50,979 bases of DNA from Streptomyces sp. SM10 (GCF_002910915.1 NZ_NEUF01000128.1:1-50979), one strand, 5' to 3'; shown: positions 34,411 through 43,588, counted from the stretch's first letter. Notes: generated from the letters alone by a model not told the origin. Translations and numbers: made by a program.

Positions 34411-35130
34411 ATGGCCGAGCAGAACTGCCTGGTGGCGAACGACTGGATCTGCGGAGAGTATCTGCGCTCCCGCAGCCACGAGTTGACCGAAGCGACCGTC
34501 CAGCACATCTGGATCACGGTGGTCTCCGTGCTGATAGGGCTCGCGGTGGCCTTTCCGCTCGCGCTGCTCGCGCGCCGCGGACGGGGTTTCGCGGGCCCGG
34601 TGCTGGGCCTGACCACGGTGCTCTACACCGTGCCGTCGCTGGCGATGTTCTCGCTGCTGCTGCCGCTCTTCGGGCTGTCGGCCGCGCTCGTCGTCACCGG
34701 CCTGGTGCTCTACTCGCTGACGATTCTCGTACGCAACATCCTGGCGGGCCTCGAAGCGGTCCCGCAGGAGGCCAAGGAGGCCGCCAGGGGCATGGGCTAC
34801 GGCCCCGTCCGCCTCCTCTGGGAGGTCGAACTCCCGCTCGCGCTCCCCGCGCTGATGGCCGGGCTCCGCATCGCCACGGTGTCGACGGTCGCGCTGACCA
34901 CGGTCGGCTCCCTCGTCGGCAAGGGCGGGCTCGGCAATCTCATCGAGGACGCCCTGCCCAGCTTCTTCAAGGCCCAGGTGCTCACCGCGTCCGTGCTCTG
35001 CGTGCTGCTCGCGGTGGCCGCGGACCTGCTGCTGCTCGGTGTGCAACGCCTGCTCACGCCCTGGACCCGGATACGGACGCCCGCCGTGGCATCCGCCGGT
35101 GAGGGCATCGCGAAGACGGAGGCCGGCTGA
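34411..35130 (+). CDS. Osmoprotectant ABC transporter permease 1 (OpuCB/YehY type)
   Basis: 239 residues; ATG 34411 with a near-ideal AGGAGGT 8 nt upstream. About six membrane helices carry the binding-protein-dependent permease signature EAARGMGYGPVRLLWEVELPLALPALMAGLRIA, the EAA loop that docks on the ATPase. VSTVALTTVGSLVGKGGLGNLIEDAL follows. It forms half of the channel with the next gene, 3 bp downstream. The short N-terminal MAEQNCLVANDWICGEYLRSR is outside the membrane core. Confidence 0.92.
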   Translation: MAEQNCLVANDWICGEYLRSRSHELTEATVQHIWITVVSVLIGLAVAFPLALLARRGRGFAGPVLGLTTVLYTVPSLAMFSLLLPLFGLSAALVVTGLVLYSLTILVRNILAGLEAVPQEAKEAARGMGYGPVRLLWEVELPLALPALMAGLRIATVSTVALTTVGSLVGKGGLGNLIEDALPSFFKAQVLTASVLCVLLAVAADLLLLGVQRLLTPWTRIRTPAVASAGEGIAKTEAG

Positions 35131-35133
35131 TCC

Positions 35134-35808
35134 ATGGGAGTCGTCGAAGAGGCGTGGGTCTGGCTCACCACCGGCGCGAACTGGTCGGGGGACGGCGGGG
35201 CGGCACACCGGCTTGCCGAGCACCTGTACGTCAGCGGGATCGCGCTCGCGGCGGCCTGCGCCATCGCTCTGCCGGTCGCGCTGTATCTGGGGCACGTGGG
35301 CAAGGGCGGCGGGCTCGCCGTCAACATCTCCAACGTGGGGCGGGCGGTCCCGGTCTTCGCGGTGCTGGCGCTCTTCATGATGACGCCCCTGAGGAACTCC
35401 GGCTATCTGCCCACCGTCATCGCCCTGGTGCTGTTCGCCGTGCCCCCGCTGCTGACCAACGCCTACGTCGGGATGAGAGAGGTGGACCGGTCGGTGCTGG
35501 AGGCCGCGCGCGGCATGGGGATGTCCGGCGTGCAGCTCTTCGTCCGGGTCGAGCTCCCGCTCGCCTACCCGATGATCATGACGGGTCTCCGGTCCGCCGC
35601 CGTGCAGGTGATCGCCACCGCCTCGATCGCGGCGATGGTCGGTCTCGGGGGTCTGGGCCGGATCATCACCGCCGGATTCAACACCTACGACACCGCCCAG
35701 GTCTTCGCGGGCGCCGTGCTGGTCGCCCTGCTGGCCCTGGTGGTGGAGGGCGTCCTCGTGGCGCTGGACCGGCTGCTGTCGCCCCTGCGCCGCCGCCGGA
35801 CGGTATGA
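35134..35808 (+). CDS. Osmoprotectant ABC transporter permease 2 (OpuCD/YehW type)
   Basis: 224 residues, ATG 35134. Six membrane helices; the EAA loop is LEAARGMGMSGVQLFVRVELPLAYPMIMTGLRSA, followed by QVIATASIAAMVGLGGLGRIITAGF. It is homologous to the preceding permease, and the two form a heterodimeric channel. Sixty-eight bp with three TCGGAC motifs separate it from the binding-protein gene. Confidence 0.92.
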   Translation: MGVVEEAWVWLTTGANWSGDGGAAHRLAEHLYVSGIALAAACAIALPVALYLGHVGKGGGLAVNISNVGRAVPVFAVLALFMMTPLRNSGYLPTVIALVLFAVPPLLTNAYVGMREVDRSVLEAARGMGMSGVQLFVRVELPLAYPMIMTGLRSAAVQVIATASIAAMVGLGGLGRIITAGFNTYDTAQVFAGAVLVALLALVVEGVLVALDRLLSPLRRRRTV

Positions 35809-35821
35809 GCGGGCGGACTTC

Positions 35822-35867
35822 TCGGACTGTGGACCTTTCGGACTGTGCACACCATTTTTCTCGGACG
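35822..35867 (+). repeat. TCGGAC direct repeats before the binding-protein gene
   Basis: TCGGACTGTG occurs at 35822-35831 and 35838-35847 (16-bp period), and TCGGACGG starts at 35861. They may be an internal regulatory or mRNA-processing signal that sets the higher dose of binding protein; this is speculative. Confidence 0.35.
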
Positions 35868-35876
35868 GAGAACAAA

Positions 35877-36854
35877 ATGAGCAGGACCTCGCGCATAGCG
35901 GGTGCGGTCATCGGAGCGGTCGCGCTGGCAGGGTCGCTCGCCGCCTGCGGCGGCGACAGCCTGGAGAAGGAGGGCGGCTCCGACACGGGCGCCGCCTCCG
36001 ACTCCAAGAAGGGCTCGCTCGTCGTGGGCGCCGCCGGCTTCACCGAGTCCAAGGTGCTCGCCGAGCTGTACGCCCAGGTCCTGGGCGACGCCGGGTACGA
36101 CACCTCGATCACCACGGTGAAGAACCGCGAACTGTACGAGCCCTCCCTGGAGAAGGGCGAGATCGACGTCGTCCCGGAATACGCGGCGACCCTCGCGGAA
36201 TTCCTCAACGCCAAGGTCAACGGCGCGGCGGCGGCGGAGAAGAAGCCGGTCGCCTCGGGTGACGTGGCGGCGACCGTCACCGCTCTCGAGAAGCTCGCCG
36301 GCCCGCTCGGACTGAAGGTCCTCCCGGCGGGCGGCGCGGTCGACCAGAACGCCTTCGCGGTGTCGAAGGAATTCGCCGAGAAGAACAGCCTCACGACGCT
36401 TTCCGATCTCGGCAACTCGAAGATCAAGGTGAAGATCGCGGCGGGCGACGAGTGCGAGGTCCGCCCCTTCTGCGCACCCGGACTGAAGAAGACGTACGGC
36501 ATCGACGTCACCGGTATCGACCCCAAGGGCGTCGGCACACCGCAGTCCAAGCAGGCCGTCAAGGACGGCAAGGACCAGCTGGTCCTGACCACCACCACGG
36601 ACGCGGTGCTCGACTCCTACGGGCTGGTGTTCCTGGAGGACGACAAGAAGCTGCAGAACGCGGACAACGTCCTTCCGGTACTCAATGCCAAGGACGCGGG
36701 TTCGCCGGAGATCGCGGAGGCGCTCGGGAAGCTCACCGACGCACTCACCACCGAGGACCTCGCGGAACTGAACCGCAAGGTCGACGCGGAGCGCGCCAAG
36801 CCCGCGGACGCGGCCGGGGAGTATCTCCGGTCGAAGGGTCTGGTCAAGAAGTAG
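35877..36854 (+). CDS. Osmoprotectant ABC transporter substrate-binding lipoprotein (OpuCC/OsmF type)
   Basis: 325 residues, ATG 35877 with GGAG 6 nt upstream. The signal peptide MSRTSRIAGAVIGAVALAGSLAAC ends in lipobox LAAC. The mature domain has LVVGAAGFTESKVLAELYAQVLGDAGY, VKNRELYEPSLEKGEIDVVPEYAATLAEFL and TTTDAVLDSYGLVFLEDDKKL, typical of type II quaternary-amine binding proteins. It is anchored outside and delivers betaine, carnitine, choline or a similar solute. It lacks a fused permease, so the system is a four-gene OpuC-like set. Confidence 0.9.
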   Translation: MSRTSRIAGAVIGAVALAGSLAACGGDSLEKEGGSDTGAASDSKKGSLVVGAAGFTESKVLAELYAQVLGDAGYDTSITTVKNRELYEPSLEKGEIDVVPEYAATLAEFLNAKVNGAAAAEKKPVASGDVAATVTALEKLAGPLGLKVLPAGGAVDQNAFAVSKEFAEKNSLTTLSDLGNSKIKVKIAAGDECEVRPFCAPGLKKTYGIDVTGIDPKGVGTPQSKQAVKDGKDQLVLTTTTDAVLDSYGLVFLEDDKKLQNADNVLPVLNAKDAGSPEIAEALGKLTDALTTEDLAELNRKVDAERAKPADAAGEYLRSKGLVKK

Positions 36855-36872
36855 AAAGGCCTCCGGAAGGGG

Positions 36873-36942
36873 CACTTGGGAGGCCGCGGGCGCCCGGTCA
36901 GGTAACCGGCGGGGAACAGATTGCCGGGCGGCCTCCCAAGTG
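36873..36942 (+). terminator. Large nested hairpin ending the ABC operon
   Basis: Perfect 15-bp arms (36873-36887 and 36928-36942, built on CACTTGGGAGGCCGC) enclose 40 nt. Within the loop CCGGT (36894-36898) pairs with ACCGG (36905-36909), so a branched structure is possible. It begins 19 bp after the binding-protein stop. Confidence 0.75.
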
Positions 36943-36969
36943 ACTCGTACACACGGTAAATTTCGGGCC

Positions 36970-37998
36970 ATGCCACGAGGACGCCACCGCCATTCGCCGC
37001 CCCTCCACAGAATCCTGCCTCCCGCCGTGGTGGCCGGAGTGCCGGTCGTCTGTGCCGCCGGAGCCTGGCTCCTCGCGGAACCTCTGGCCCTGCGCGCCCT
37101 GGTGGCGGTGACGGCGGCCGCCGCCGCCACCGGCGCCTGCATGATGCGGAGCTGGGACCGGGCCGCGGGGCTGCGCGTCGCGGAGCTGACCCGTGCCCGG
37201 GTGAGCGACGAGTGGAAGACCGAGGAGCGCATAGCCGAACTCGAGGCGGACCTCGAGGAATCACGGGAACTGCGCACCCGGCTGGAGACCAAGCTGCGCC
37301 GCAAGCGCGTGGAGCTCGCCGGTCTGCGGGGCGAGCACGCCGCGCTGCTGCGCCGCTACGCCAACGCCGAGACGGAGCGGGCCAGCGCGCTGGAGGGCCG
37401 CAGGCAGCTCGCCATCGAGGCGTCCTCGCCGCGCGAACTCCTCCCCGCGCGTTCCACGCCCACCCCGGCCTCCTATCTGCGTGCCGCCCAGGCGCTGCAG
37501 GACCTGACGCGCAACGCCGCGCTCCAGGAGGCCCGCCGCACGGCCGAGCTGGCCAGGAGGCGCGACATCGCCGAGCGCTCGGCGGAGCGGGACCCGGAGG
37601 GCGACGGCCCCAAGGGGAAGCACGCGGCGGTCGGCGGAGCGGGTGACCTCCAGCACCGCCGTTCGCAGGCAGCCCTCCCCGCACCTCAGCTCTCTCCCGC
37701 CGCCGTTCGCCCGCCCCGCGCGGTCCCGGCTGCCTCCGCGGTCGCCCCGTACGCCGCGGCCCGCCGCCACCTCGTGCCGCAGGGCAGCTTCGACTTCTTC
37801 GGCGCGCAGAAGGCGGACGCCGCGATCGAGTCCGTGCAGAACGAGGACCTCGCGGACGTGGTCGGCGAGGAGGCGCTGGCGGCGCACCGTACGGGTGCGA
37901 TCGAGAACCGCGCCGTCGGCAAGGTCATCGACCTCACCGCGCACGACGAGACCGAGCAGCTGGACGTCGTCGAGCTGCGGAGCGCGATCTCCTCGTAG
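36970..37998 (+). CDS. Membrane-anchored coiled-coil protein, unknown function
   Basis: 342 residues from ATG 36970; the frame extends to a GTG at 36940 inside the terminator, which I reject. A basic N-terminus (MPRGRHRHSPPLHRILPP) precedes two membrane helices (~19-35 and ~40-58). A charged coiled coil follows (~68-135, RIAELEADLEESRELRTRLETKLRRKRVELAGLRGEHAALLRR), then an Ala/Pro/Arg-rich middle. A conserved-looking tail FDFFGAQKADAAIESVQNEDLADVVGEEALAAH... VIDLTAHDETEQLDVVELR ends the protein. The helices are at the N-terminus and the rest is probably cytoplasmic, a layout seen in cell-envelope organisers. I do not recognise a named domain. Confidence 0.75.
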   Translation: MPRGRHRHSPPLHRILPPAVVAGVPVVCAAGAWLLAEPLALRALVAVTAAAAATGACMMRSWDRAAGLRVAELTRARVSDEWKTEERIAELEADLEESRELRTRLETKLRRKRVELAGLRGEHAALLRRYANAETERASALEGRRQLAIEASSPRELLPARSTPTPASYLRAAQALQDLTRNAALQEARRTAELARRRDIAERSAERDPEGDGPKGKHAAVGGAGDLQHRRSQAALPAPQLSPAAVRPPRAVPAASAVAPYAAARRHLVPQGSFDFFGAQKADAAIESVQNEDLADVVGEEALAAHRTGAIENRAVGKVIDLTAHDETEQLDVVELRSAISS

Positions 37999-38044
37999 CC
38001 GCGAGGGGCCTTCGGCGTGCGGTCGCCGGCCCGCCGGGTCCTCT

Positions 38045-39187
38045 CTACTTGTCGATGTCGCCGACGACGAAGAACAGCGAGCCCAGGATCGCCACCATGT
38101 CGGCGACGAGCGTGCCGGGCAGCAGTTCGGTGAGCGCCTGGATGTTGTTGAACGAGGCGGAGCGCAGCTTCAGCCGGTACGGCGTCTTCTCGCCCGTGGA
38201 CACCAGGTAGTAGCCGTTGATGCCCAGCGGGTTCTCGGTCCAGGCGTAGGTGTGGCCCTCCGGGGCCTTGAGGACCTTCGGCAGCCGCTGGTTGATGGGT
38301 CCGGGCGGCAGCTCTCCCATCCGGTCCAGGCAGGCGTCGGCGAGGTCCAGGGCGTTGTGCGTCTGCTCCAGGAGGCATTCGAAGCGGGCCAGGCAGTCGC
38401 CCTCGGTCCGGGTGACGACCTTCAGGGTGTCCCGCAGCTCCCCGTACGCCAGGTACGGCTCGTCGCGCCGCAGGTCGAAGTCGACCCCGGAGGCCCTGGC
38501 GATCGGACCGGACACCCCGTAGGCGTGGACGGCCTCCGCGGAGAGCACGCCCACCCCCCGGGTGCGGCCGCGGAAGATCTCGTTGCCGAGCACCAGCCGG
38601 TCGTACACGTCCATCCGTGAACGCACGGACGCCACGGCGTCCCTGGCCCGGCCGAGCCACCCCGCGGGCAGGTCCTCCTTGAGGCCGCCGACCCGGTTGA
38701 ACATGTAGTGCATCCGACCGCCGGAGACCTCCTCCATCACGGCCTGGAGCTCCTCGCGCTCGCGGAAGGCGTGGAACATCGGGGTGATCCCGCCGAGTTC
38801 GAGCGGGTAGGAGCCGAGGAACATCAGGTGGTTCAGGACCCGGTTCAGCTCCGCGAGCAGCGTCCTCGTCCAGACGGCGCGCTCCGGGACCTCCATGCCG
38901 AGCATCCGTTCGACGGCCATGACGACCCCGAGCTCGTTGGAGAACGCCGACAGCCAGTCGTGGCGGTTGGCGAGCATGATGATCTGCCGGTAGTCCCTGG
39001 CCTCGAAGAGCTTCTCCGCTCCCCGGTGCATGTAGCCGATGACGGGCTCGGCCTGCTGGATCCGCTCGCCGTCCAGGACGAGCCGCAGCCGGAGCACACC
39101 GTGGGTGGAGGGGTGCTGCGGGCCGATGTTCAACACCATGTCGGTGCTCTCCGCCGCGCCGCCGATGCCGATCGTCGTCTCCGTCAT
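38045..39187 (-). CDS. Orphan NADH-quinone oxidoreductase subunit D (NuoD) paralogue
   Basis: 380 residues, ATG 39187, a full-length 49-kDa/NuoD homologue with no other nuo gene nearby. [14 protein letters not shown] keeps His29 (bovine NDUFS2 His59 equivalent), HRGAEKLFE keeps Arg55 (bovine Arg85, symmetrically dimethylated by NDUFAF7 in mitochondria), but NRHDWLSAF has Trp78 where the quinone-binding Tyr108 would be. Residue spacings (26 and 23) match the bovine protein exactly. There are no NiFe-ligand CxxC pairs, so it is not a hydrogenase. From memory, the main Streptomyces NuoD has HTGIEK rather than HRGxEK. It is coupled (ATGA overlap) to a methyltransferase gene. It could replace NuoD under some conditions or work outside complex I. 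Confidence 0.9.
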   Translation of the reverse strand: MTETTIGIGGAAESTDMVLNIGPQHPSTHGVLRLRLVLDGERIQQAEPVIGYMHRGAEKLFEARDYRQIIMLANRHDWLSAFSNELGVVMAVERMLGMEVPERAVWTRTLLAELNRVLNHLMFLGSYPLELGGITPMFHAFREREELQAVMEEVSGGRMHYMFNRVGGLKEDLPAGWLGRARDAVASVRSRMDVYDRLVLGNEIFRGRTRGVGVLSAEAVHAYGVSGPIARASGVDFDLRRDEPYLAYGELRDTLKVVTRTEGDCLARFECLLEQTHNALDLADACLDRMGELPPGPINQRLPKVLKAPEGHTYAWTENPLGINGYYLVSTGEKTPYRLKLRSASFNNIQALTELLPGTLVADMVAILGSLFFVVGDIDK

Positions 39188-40185
39188 GCGGGACAGTATC
39201 CCCCCTCGCCATCGGGGACCCGATGGCGCAGCCAGCCGAAGTCGCCCAGCCCGCCGCGCGCCGTGAGCTCCGCCGCCTCGCCGGCCGACGCGAGCGCCCG
39301 CACATAGCCGGCCGGGTCGGTCGACGCCTGCGTCAGCGGCGGGCGTTCGCCGCTGATCCCCAGCTCCCGCAGCGCCGTCCGCTGGTCCAGCAGCTCGGCC
39401 TCGCCGTCCGCCGCGGCCGCGCAGGCGTCCAGAGCCACGTGCGCGGTCAGGTCGCAGCTCCCGTCGGGCACCGGCGGGACCTCGCGGCCTCCCCTGAATC
39501 CGGTCAGCGTCCCGAACGGGGGCCTCGCGCCCCGCGCATGCGCGTAGTCCACGGCCACCGCGGTGCCGCCGGCCAGCGAGGCGACGGCGCCGGCCCAGGC
39601 CTCGTCGCGCGGGCGGCCGATCTCCGCACGGTCCCCGGGCCGGGAGAGCGGCCACCAGCGGCTCAGCCACCGGGCGTCCTCGCCGGTCACCGGGTCGCCC
39701 AGCCGCTCGGTGCCGTCCGCCCTCCGTACGAGGACGTAGCGCGGCACCCCGTCCGCGTCGGCCTCGGCGATGTCCGTCGGGACGTTGTCCAGCCACTCGT
39801 TGGCGAACAGCAGCCCGCGTACGCCCCGCGGTGGTTCGGCGCACCACTCGACGGCCGGGTCGAGGCCCGCCGGCCGCGGGGCGACCTCGACGGCGTACAC
39901 GCGCGCGGTGAGGCCGGGAGCCACCGTCCCGTCCCGCAGTGCCGCCAGCACCCCGGCCGCCAACTCGCCGCGGCCGGCTCCCACATCCACCAGACCGACC
40001 GAGTCCGTCCCCAGCTCGCGTGCCGTCCGGGCCAGCAGCCGGGCGACGGCGGTGGCGAACAGCGGGGAGGCGTGCACCGAGGTACGGAAATGGCCGGCGG
40101 GGCCCTCCGGGCGCCGGTAGAACCCCTCTTCCCCGTACAAAGCGGTCTCTGCGGCTTCCCGCCAGCGGCACCAGTCATACGTCAC
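39184..40185 (-). CDS. SAM-dependent methyltransferase, NDUFAF7/MidA family (COG1565)
   Basis: 333 residues, GTG 40185; the frame continues into the kinase antisense but only this part is homologous. The early [31 protein letters not shown] matches the GYY..GDF.TSP...FG block of the family. SAM motif I is [16 protein letters not shown] (~65-80), and [18 protein letters not shown] corresponds to the ANE(L/F)xDxxP motif. Mitochondrial NDUFAF7 dimethylates Arg85 of NDUFS2 during complex I assembly. Here the gene overlaps the nuoD paralogue by 4 bp and precedes it, so the paralogue is the obvious substrate (inference). Confidence 0.88.
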   Translation of the reverse strand: MTYDWCRWREAAETALYGEEGFYRRPEGPAGHFRTSVHASPLFATAVARLLARTARELGTDSVGLVDVGAGRGELAAGVLAALRDGTVAPGLTARVYAVEVAPRPAGLDPAVEWCAEPPRGVRGLLFANEWLDNVPTDIAEADADGVPRYVLVRRADGTERLGDPVTGEDARWLSRWWPLSRPGDRAEIGRPRDEAWAGAVASLAGGTAVAVDYAHARGARPPFGTLTGFRGGREVPPVPDGSCDLTAHVALDACAAAADGEAELLDQRTALRELGISGERPPLTQASTDPAGYVRALASAGEAAELTARGGLGDFGWLRHRVPDGEGGYCPA

Positions 40186-40281
40186 GTAGGCAAGTCTCCA
40201 CCTTGGGGAGTACGGTCCCAGGACCCGGATCGGCCCTTCGGCTGACCCGAGCACCGATCGGCTGTCCCTACGCTGGGTAAC

Positions 40282-41490
40282 GTGCAGCGCTTCTACGATT
40301 TCATCCGCAGACACCCGACGGGCGTCGACATCCTCTGGGCTGTCCTCCTCCTCGGGTTCTCCGGCGTGTCCATCGTGGCCGAGCAGGCCGGCGGAGGCCG
40401 TGAGCGCGTCGCTGCCGTGCCGATCGCCGTCGGCCTGTCCGTCGTGGTCGCGTTGCGCCGCCGCCTCCCGGAGAGGATGCTGCTGCTCGCCATCCTGATG
40501 GGACTCGCCCAACTCCTCCTCGGGGTGCGGCCGGGCGTGGCCGACTTCGCCCTGCTGGTGATCACGTACACCGTGGCCACGGTGGGGGAGCGCAGGGCGT
40601 CCCGCCTCGCCCTCGGATGCAGCCTGTCCGCGGCCGGGCTGTCCCGGCTGCGGTGGCCCGACGAGGCGCCCGGCGGCGGCTGGGTGCAGTCGGTCGGCTA
40701 CGTCGTCATCATGACGGTGCCCTTCGTCCTGGCCTGGGTGCTCGGCGACTCGATACGCACCCGGCGGGCCTACTTCAGCCAGCTGGAGGAGCGGGCCGCC
40801 CGGCTGGAGCGGGAGCGCGAGGCGCAGTCGAAGGTCGCCGTGGCCGCCGAACGGGCCCGGATCGCCCGCGAACTGCACGACGTCGTCGCGCACAACGTCT
40901 CCGTGATGGTGGTCCAGGCCGACGGCGCCGCATATGTCATGGACGCGTCCCCGGATCAGGCCCGGCAGGCGCTGGAGACCATCTCGGGCACCGGCCGCCA
41001 GGCGCTCGCCGAGATGCGGCGGCTGCTCGGAGTGCTCAGGACCGGCGACTCCCAGGAGAGCGGGGAGTACGTCCCCCAGCCCGACGTCGAGCAGATCGAG
41101 GAGCTCGTCGGCAAGGTCAGGGAGACCGGCCTCGCGGTGGACTTCAAGATCGAGGGCACTCCCCGTCCGCTGCCCAGCGGGGTCGAGCTGACCGCGTACC
41201 GCATCGTCCAGGAGGCGCTCACCAACACCCGCAAGCACGGCGGCCCGGACGCGGGAGCGAGCGTGCGGCTGGTCTACTTCGACGACGGGCTGGGCCTGCT
41301 GGTCGAGGACGACGGCCGAGGCTCCCCGCACGAGCTGTACGAGGACGGCGGGGCCGACGGGGCGGGGCAGGGAATGATCGGCATGCGCGAGCGGGTCGGC
41401 ATGGTCGGCGGCACCCTGGACGCGGGCCCGCGTCAGGGCGGCGGCTTCAGGATCAGCGCGCTGCTCCCGCTCAAGCCGGCCAACCAGTGA
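40282..41490 (+). CDS. Sensor histidine kinase (NarL/DesK-type, HisKA_3)
   Basis: 402 residues, GTG 40282. The N-terminal half has about four or five membrane helices (~17-33, ~45-57, ~65-82, ~87-100 and ~137-155) with very short loops, so it probably senses within the membrane. A short coiled coil leads to the HisKA_3 motif [20 protein letters not shown], phospho-acceptor His199, and the HATPase domain ([19 protein letters not shown]-box, [25 protein letters not shown]). It phosphorylates the response regulator 20 bp downstream. It is divergent from the methyltransferase gene (96 bp). The stimulus is unknown. Confidence 0.93.
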   Translation: MQRFYDFIRRHPTGVDILWAVLLLGFSGVSIVAEQAGGGRERVAAVPIAVGLSVVVALRRRLPERMLLLAILMGLAQLLLGVRPGVADFALLVITYTVATVGERRASRLALGCSLSAAGLSRLRWPDEAPGGGWVQSVGYVVIMTVPFVLAWVLGDSIRTRRAYFSQLEERAARLEREREAQSKVAVAAERARIARELHDVVAHNVSVMVVQADGAAYVMDASPDQARQALETISGTGRQALAEMRRLLGVLRTGDSQESGEYVPQPDVEQIEELVGKVRETGLAVDFKIEGTPRPLPSGVELTAYRIVQEALTNTRKHGGPDAGASVRLVYFDDGLGLLVEDDGRGSPHELYEDGGADGAGQGMIGMRERVGMVGGTLDAGPRQGGGFRISALLPLKPANQ

Positions 41491-41510
41491 CAGAAGGACG
41501 GGACCCCCTC

Positions 41511-42185
41511 ATGGCGATCCGCGTAATGCTCGTCGACGACCAGGCGCTGCTGCGCACCGGGTTCCGGATGGTGCTCGCAGCCCAGCCGGACATGGAGGTC
41601 GTCGCGGAGGCGGGCGACGGGGCCGAGGCGATCGAGGTACTGGGCTCGACCGCCGTCGACGTCGTGCTGATGGACGTACGCATGCCCCGGCTGGACGGCG
41701 TCGAGGCGACCCGGCGCATCCGCGCGCGGACCGATCCGCCCAAGGTGCTGATCCTGACCACGTTCGACCTGGACGAGTACGCCTTCTCCGGTCTGAAGGC
41801 GGGCGCCAGCGGCTTCATGCTCAAGGACGTGCCGCCCGGCGAGCTCCTCTCGGCCATCCGGTCCGTGCACAGCGGTGACGCCGTCGTCGCGCCGTCCACC
41901 ACCCGCAGGCTGCTCGACCGGTTCTCCCCGATGCTGCCGAGCGGCACGCGGGAACCGGGGCACAAGCACGTCGAGAAGCTGACCGGGCGCGAGCGGGAAG
42001 TGATGCTGCTGGTCGCCCAGGGGCTGTCGAACGGCGAGATCGCGGGCCGGCTGGTGCTGTCCGAGGCGACGGTGAAGACCCATGTCGGCCGCATCCTCAC
42101 CAAGCTGGGCCTGCGCGACCGGGTCCAGGTCGTCGTCCTCGCCTACGAGACGGGGCTGGTCAGGGCCGGCGGCGGGGCGGGCTGA
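41511..42185 (+). CDS. NarL/LuxR-family response regulator
   Basis: 224 residues, ATG 41511. The receiver domain has acidic pocket DD at 9-10, phospho-acceptor Asp55 (VVLMDVRMPRLDG), Thr in ILTTF and Lys in FMLKD. A LuxR helix-turn-helix closes the protein (LTGREREVMLLVAQGLSNGEIAGRLVLSEATVKTHVGRILTKLGLRDRVQ). Partner of the kinase upstream. Targets are not known; the nuoD/methyltransferase pair and the kinase operon itself are the nearest candidates. Confidence 0.95.
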   Translation: MAIRVMLVDDQALLRTGFRMVLAAQPDMEVVAEAGDGAEAIEVLGSTAVDVVLMDVRMPRLDGVEATRRIRARTDPPKVLILTTFDLDEYAFSGLKAGASGFMLKDVPPGELLSAIRSVHSGDAVVAPSTTRRLLDRFSPMLPSGTREPGHKHVEKLTGREREVMLLVAQGLSNGEIAGRLVLSEATVKTHVGRILTKLGLRDRVQVVVLAYETGLVRAGGGAG

Positions 42186-42212
42186 ACGGCCGCCTCCGGG
42201 ACGCGTCACCGG

Positions 42213-43325
42213 TCACCGCAGCACGCCCTCCAGGAAGTCGCTGCCCAGGCGGGCGACGACGGTCAGGTCCAGGGAGTGCAGGACGTACCGGCCGCGGCGC
42301 CGGGTGGTGGCCAGTCCCGCCTTCTTGAGCACCCCCAGGTGCCGGGAGACCTCGGGGGGTGTGATGCCGAGCGAGTCGGCGAGTTCACCCGTGCTGTACG
42401 GCGAACGGGCCAGGTTGCGGCAGATCCGCATCCGCAGGGGGTGGGCCAGCGCCTCCATCCGGAGACGGAGCAGCTCGACGGAGGCGGGGGAGGGCAGCTC
42501 GGGGCGGTGCACCGGGTAGTGGATCACCGGGCGCCAGCCCGGGGCGTGCAGCACCATCAGATGCGGCCAGCCGAAGCTGGTCGGGATGAGGGTGAGGCCG
42601 GTGCCCGCGGAAGAGCCCGTGGCCTCGGTCCGGCCCGTGGTCAGCTTGTCGACGCTGATCCTGCCGGTCTGCTCGTCCAGTGACAGGGCGGCGGAGACCG
42701 AGCTCAGAGCCGCTCCGATCCCCCTGTGCCGCAGCACCTCGGTCTTGTGCCGGGCGTCGGCGGCCAGCTGGACCCGGGCCCGCCGCCAGGTGTCGGCGAA
42801 GAACGCCTGGTCGCAGTCCTCGAAGAGGCGGCGGACCCAGCTGCGCACCGAGCCGGGGTCGGCGAGGAGCAGCCGGGTGAAGTCCAGCTGTTTCGGTCCC
42901 CTGGCCGCGGCCATGTCGAGCGCGCGGGCCCGCATCCCGGGGTCGGCGAGCGGTGAGGGCGCCCCCGTGCCGTAGAGGCTCGAACAGGTGAACTCCAGGG
43001 CGGCCGACACGAACCGTTCGTCGTCGAGCCGGTCCAGCATGTCCAGGTCCTCGGCAAGGGTGGCACCGGTCCTGCCGTCCCCGCCGCGCACTCCGGCGAA
43101 CGGCATGAAGACGTCGGAGAAGGTGTTCCGCCACAGGAACTCCGCCTCGTCGAGCCGGTCCGCGAGGTCCGGCTCCAGGGCCGCGGAGGTCGCGGTCGCC
43201 CAGCCGTGCAGGCCGGGGTGGTGTCCGGGCTCGGAGAGCGCATGCAGGGCCAGCCCCAGCTCGGCGAGGGGGGAGGTCTCGAAAACCATGCGCTCGGGGG
43301 GCAGGCCCGCGATGTCGATGTGCAC
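42213..43325 (-). CDS. ArsR-type winged-helix regulator with DUF5937-like N-terminal domain
   Basis: 370 residues. I use GTG 43325, 6 nt after GGAGGG; a GTG at 43331 is too close to that site. The N-terminal ~270 residues begin MHIDIAGLPPERMVFETSPLAELGLALHAL, a region common to Streptomyces regulators of this type and presumed to sense a ligand. The DNA-binding domain is at the C-terminus (~285-360): EALAHPLRMRICRNLARSPYSTGELADSLGITPPEVSRHLGVLKKAGLATTRRRGRYVLHSL. No metal-binding cysteine motif is seen. It is convergent with the response regulator and divergent from the small gene at 43430. Confidence 0.85.
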   Translation of the reverse strand: MHIDIAGLPPERMVFETSPLAELGLALHALSEPGHHPGLHGWATATSAALEPDLADRLDEAEFLWRNTFSDVFMPFAGVRGGDGRTGATLAEDLDMLDRLDDERFVSAALEFTCSSLYGTGAPSPLADPGMRARALDMAAARGPKQLDFTRLLLADPGSVRSWVRRLFEDCDQAFFADTWRRARVQLAADARHKTEVLRHRGIGAALSSVSAALSLDEQTGRISVDKLTTGRTEATGSSAGTGLTLIPTSFGWPHLMVLHAPGWRPVIHYPVHRPELPSPASVELLRLRMEALAHPLRMRICRNLARSPYSTGELADSLGITPPEVSRHLGVLKKAGLATTRRRGRYVLHSLDLTVVARLGSDFLEGVLR

Positions 43326-43429
43326 GCTCACCCCTCCATGGTGCGGGGTGCGGGGGCCCGAGCCGTCGCCACTTGACCGCAGCCGTCAATCCGCGGGCGG
43401 ACCTGCCGGGACGGGGTCAGGCTGGATCC

Positions 43430-43588
43430 ATGGACATCGTTCAGCAGCACATGCTCGACAGCTATCGGGCCGCTCGGCACGGTGAGGTGCCGCCCCCGCT
43501 GCCCGGCCGCCACGACCGGGAGGTCCTGCGCGGATTCCGCAGGCGCATCCGCGCCTGGACGGCAGCCCACCTGCCGCCCCTGCCCTGA
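43430..43588 (+). CDS. Small conserved-type protein, 52 residues
   Basis: ATG 43430 to TGA 43588, [20 protein letters not shown]... ending [15 protein letters not shown]. It is helical, with a basic C-terminal helix and a Pro-Pro turn (PPPLPGR). I recall similar short MD(I/V)VQQ... DxYRAAR proteins in Streptomyces, but I know no function. It is divergent from the ArsR-type regulator, so it may be that regulator's target. It is convergent with the aldolase (8-bp gap). Confidence 0.5.
   Translation: MDIVQQHMLDSYRAARHGEVPPPLPGRHDREVLRGFRRRIRAWTAAHLPPLP

Noticed and set aside
33094..35850. 918-codon minus-strand frame over the ABC permeases
   Set aside because: Homology begins at ATG 34269; upstream sequence is antisense of the permease genes with repetitive His/Arg/Gln composition.
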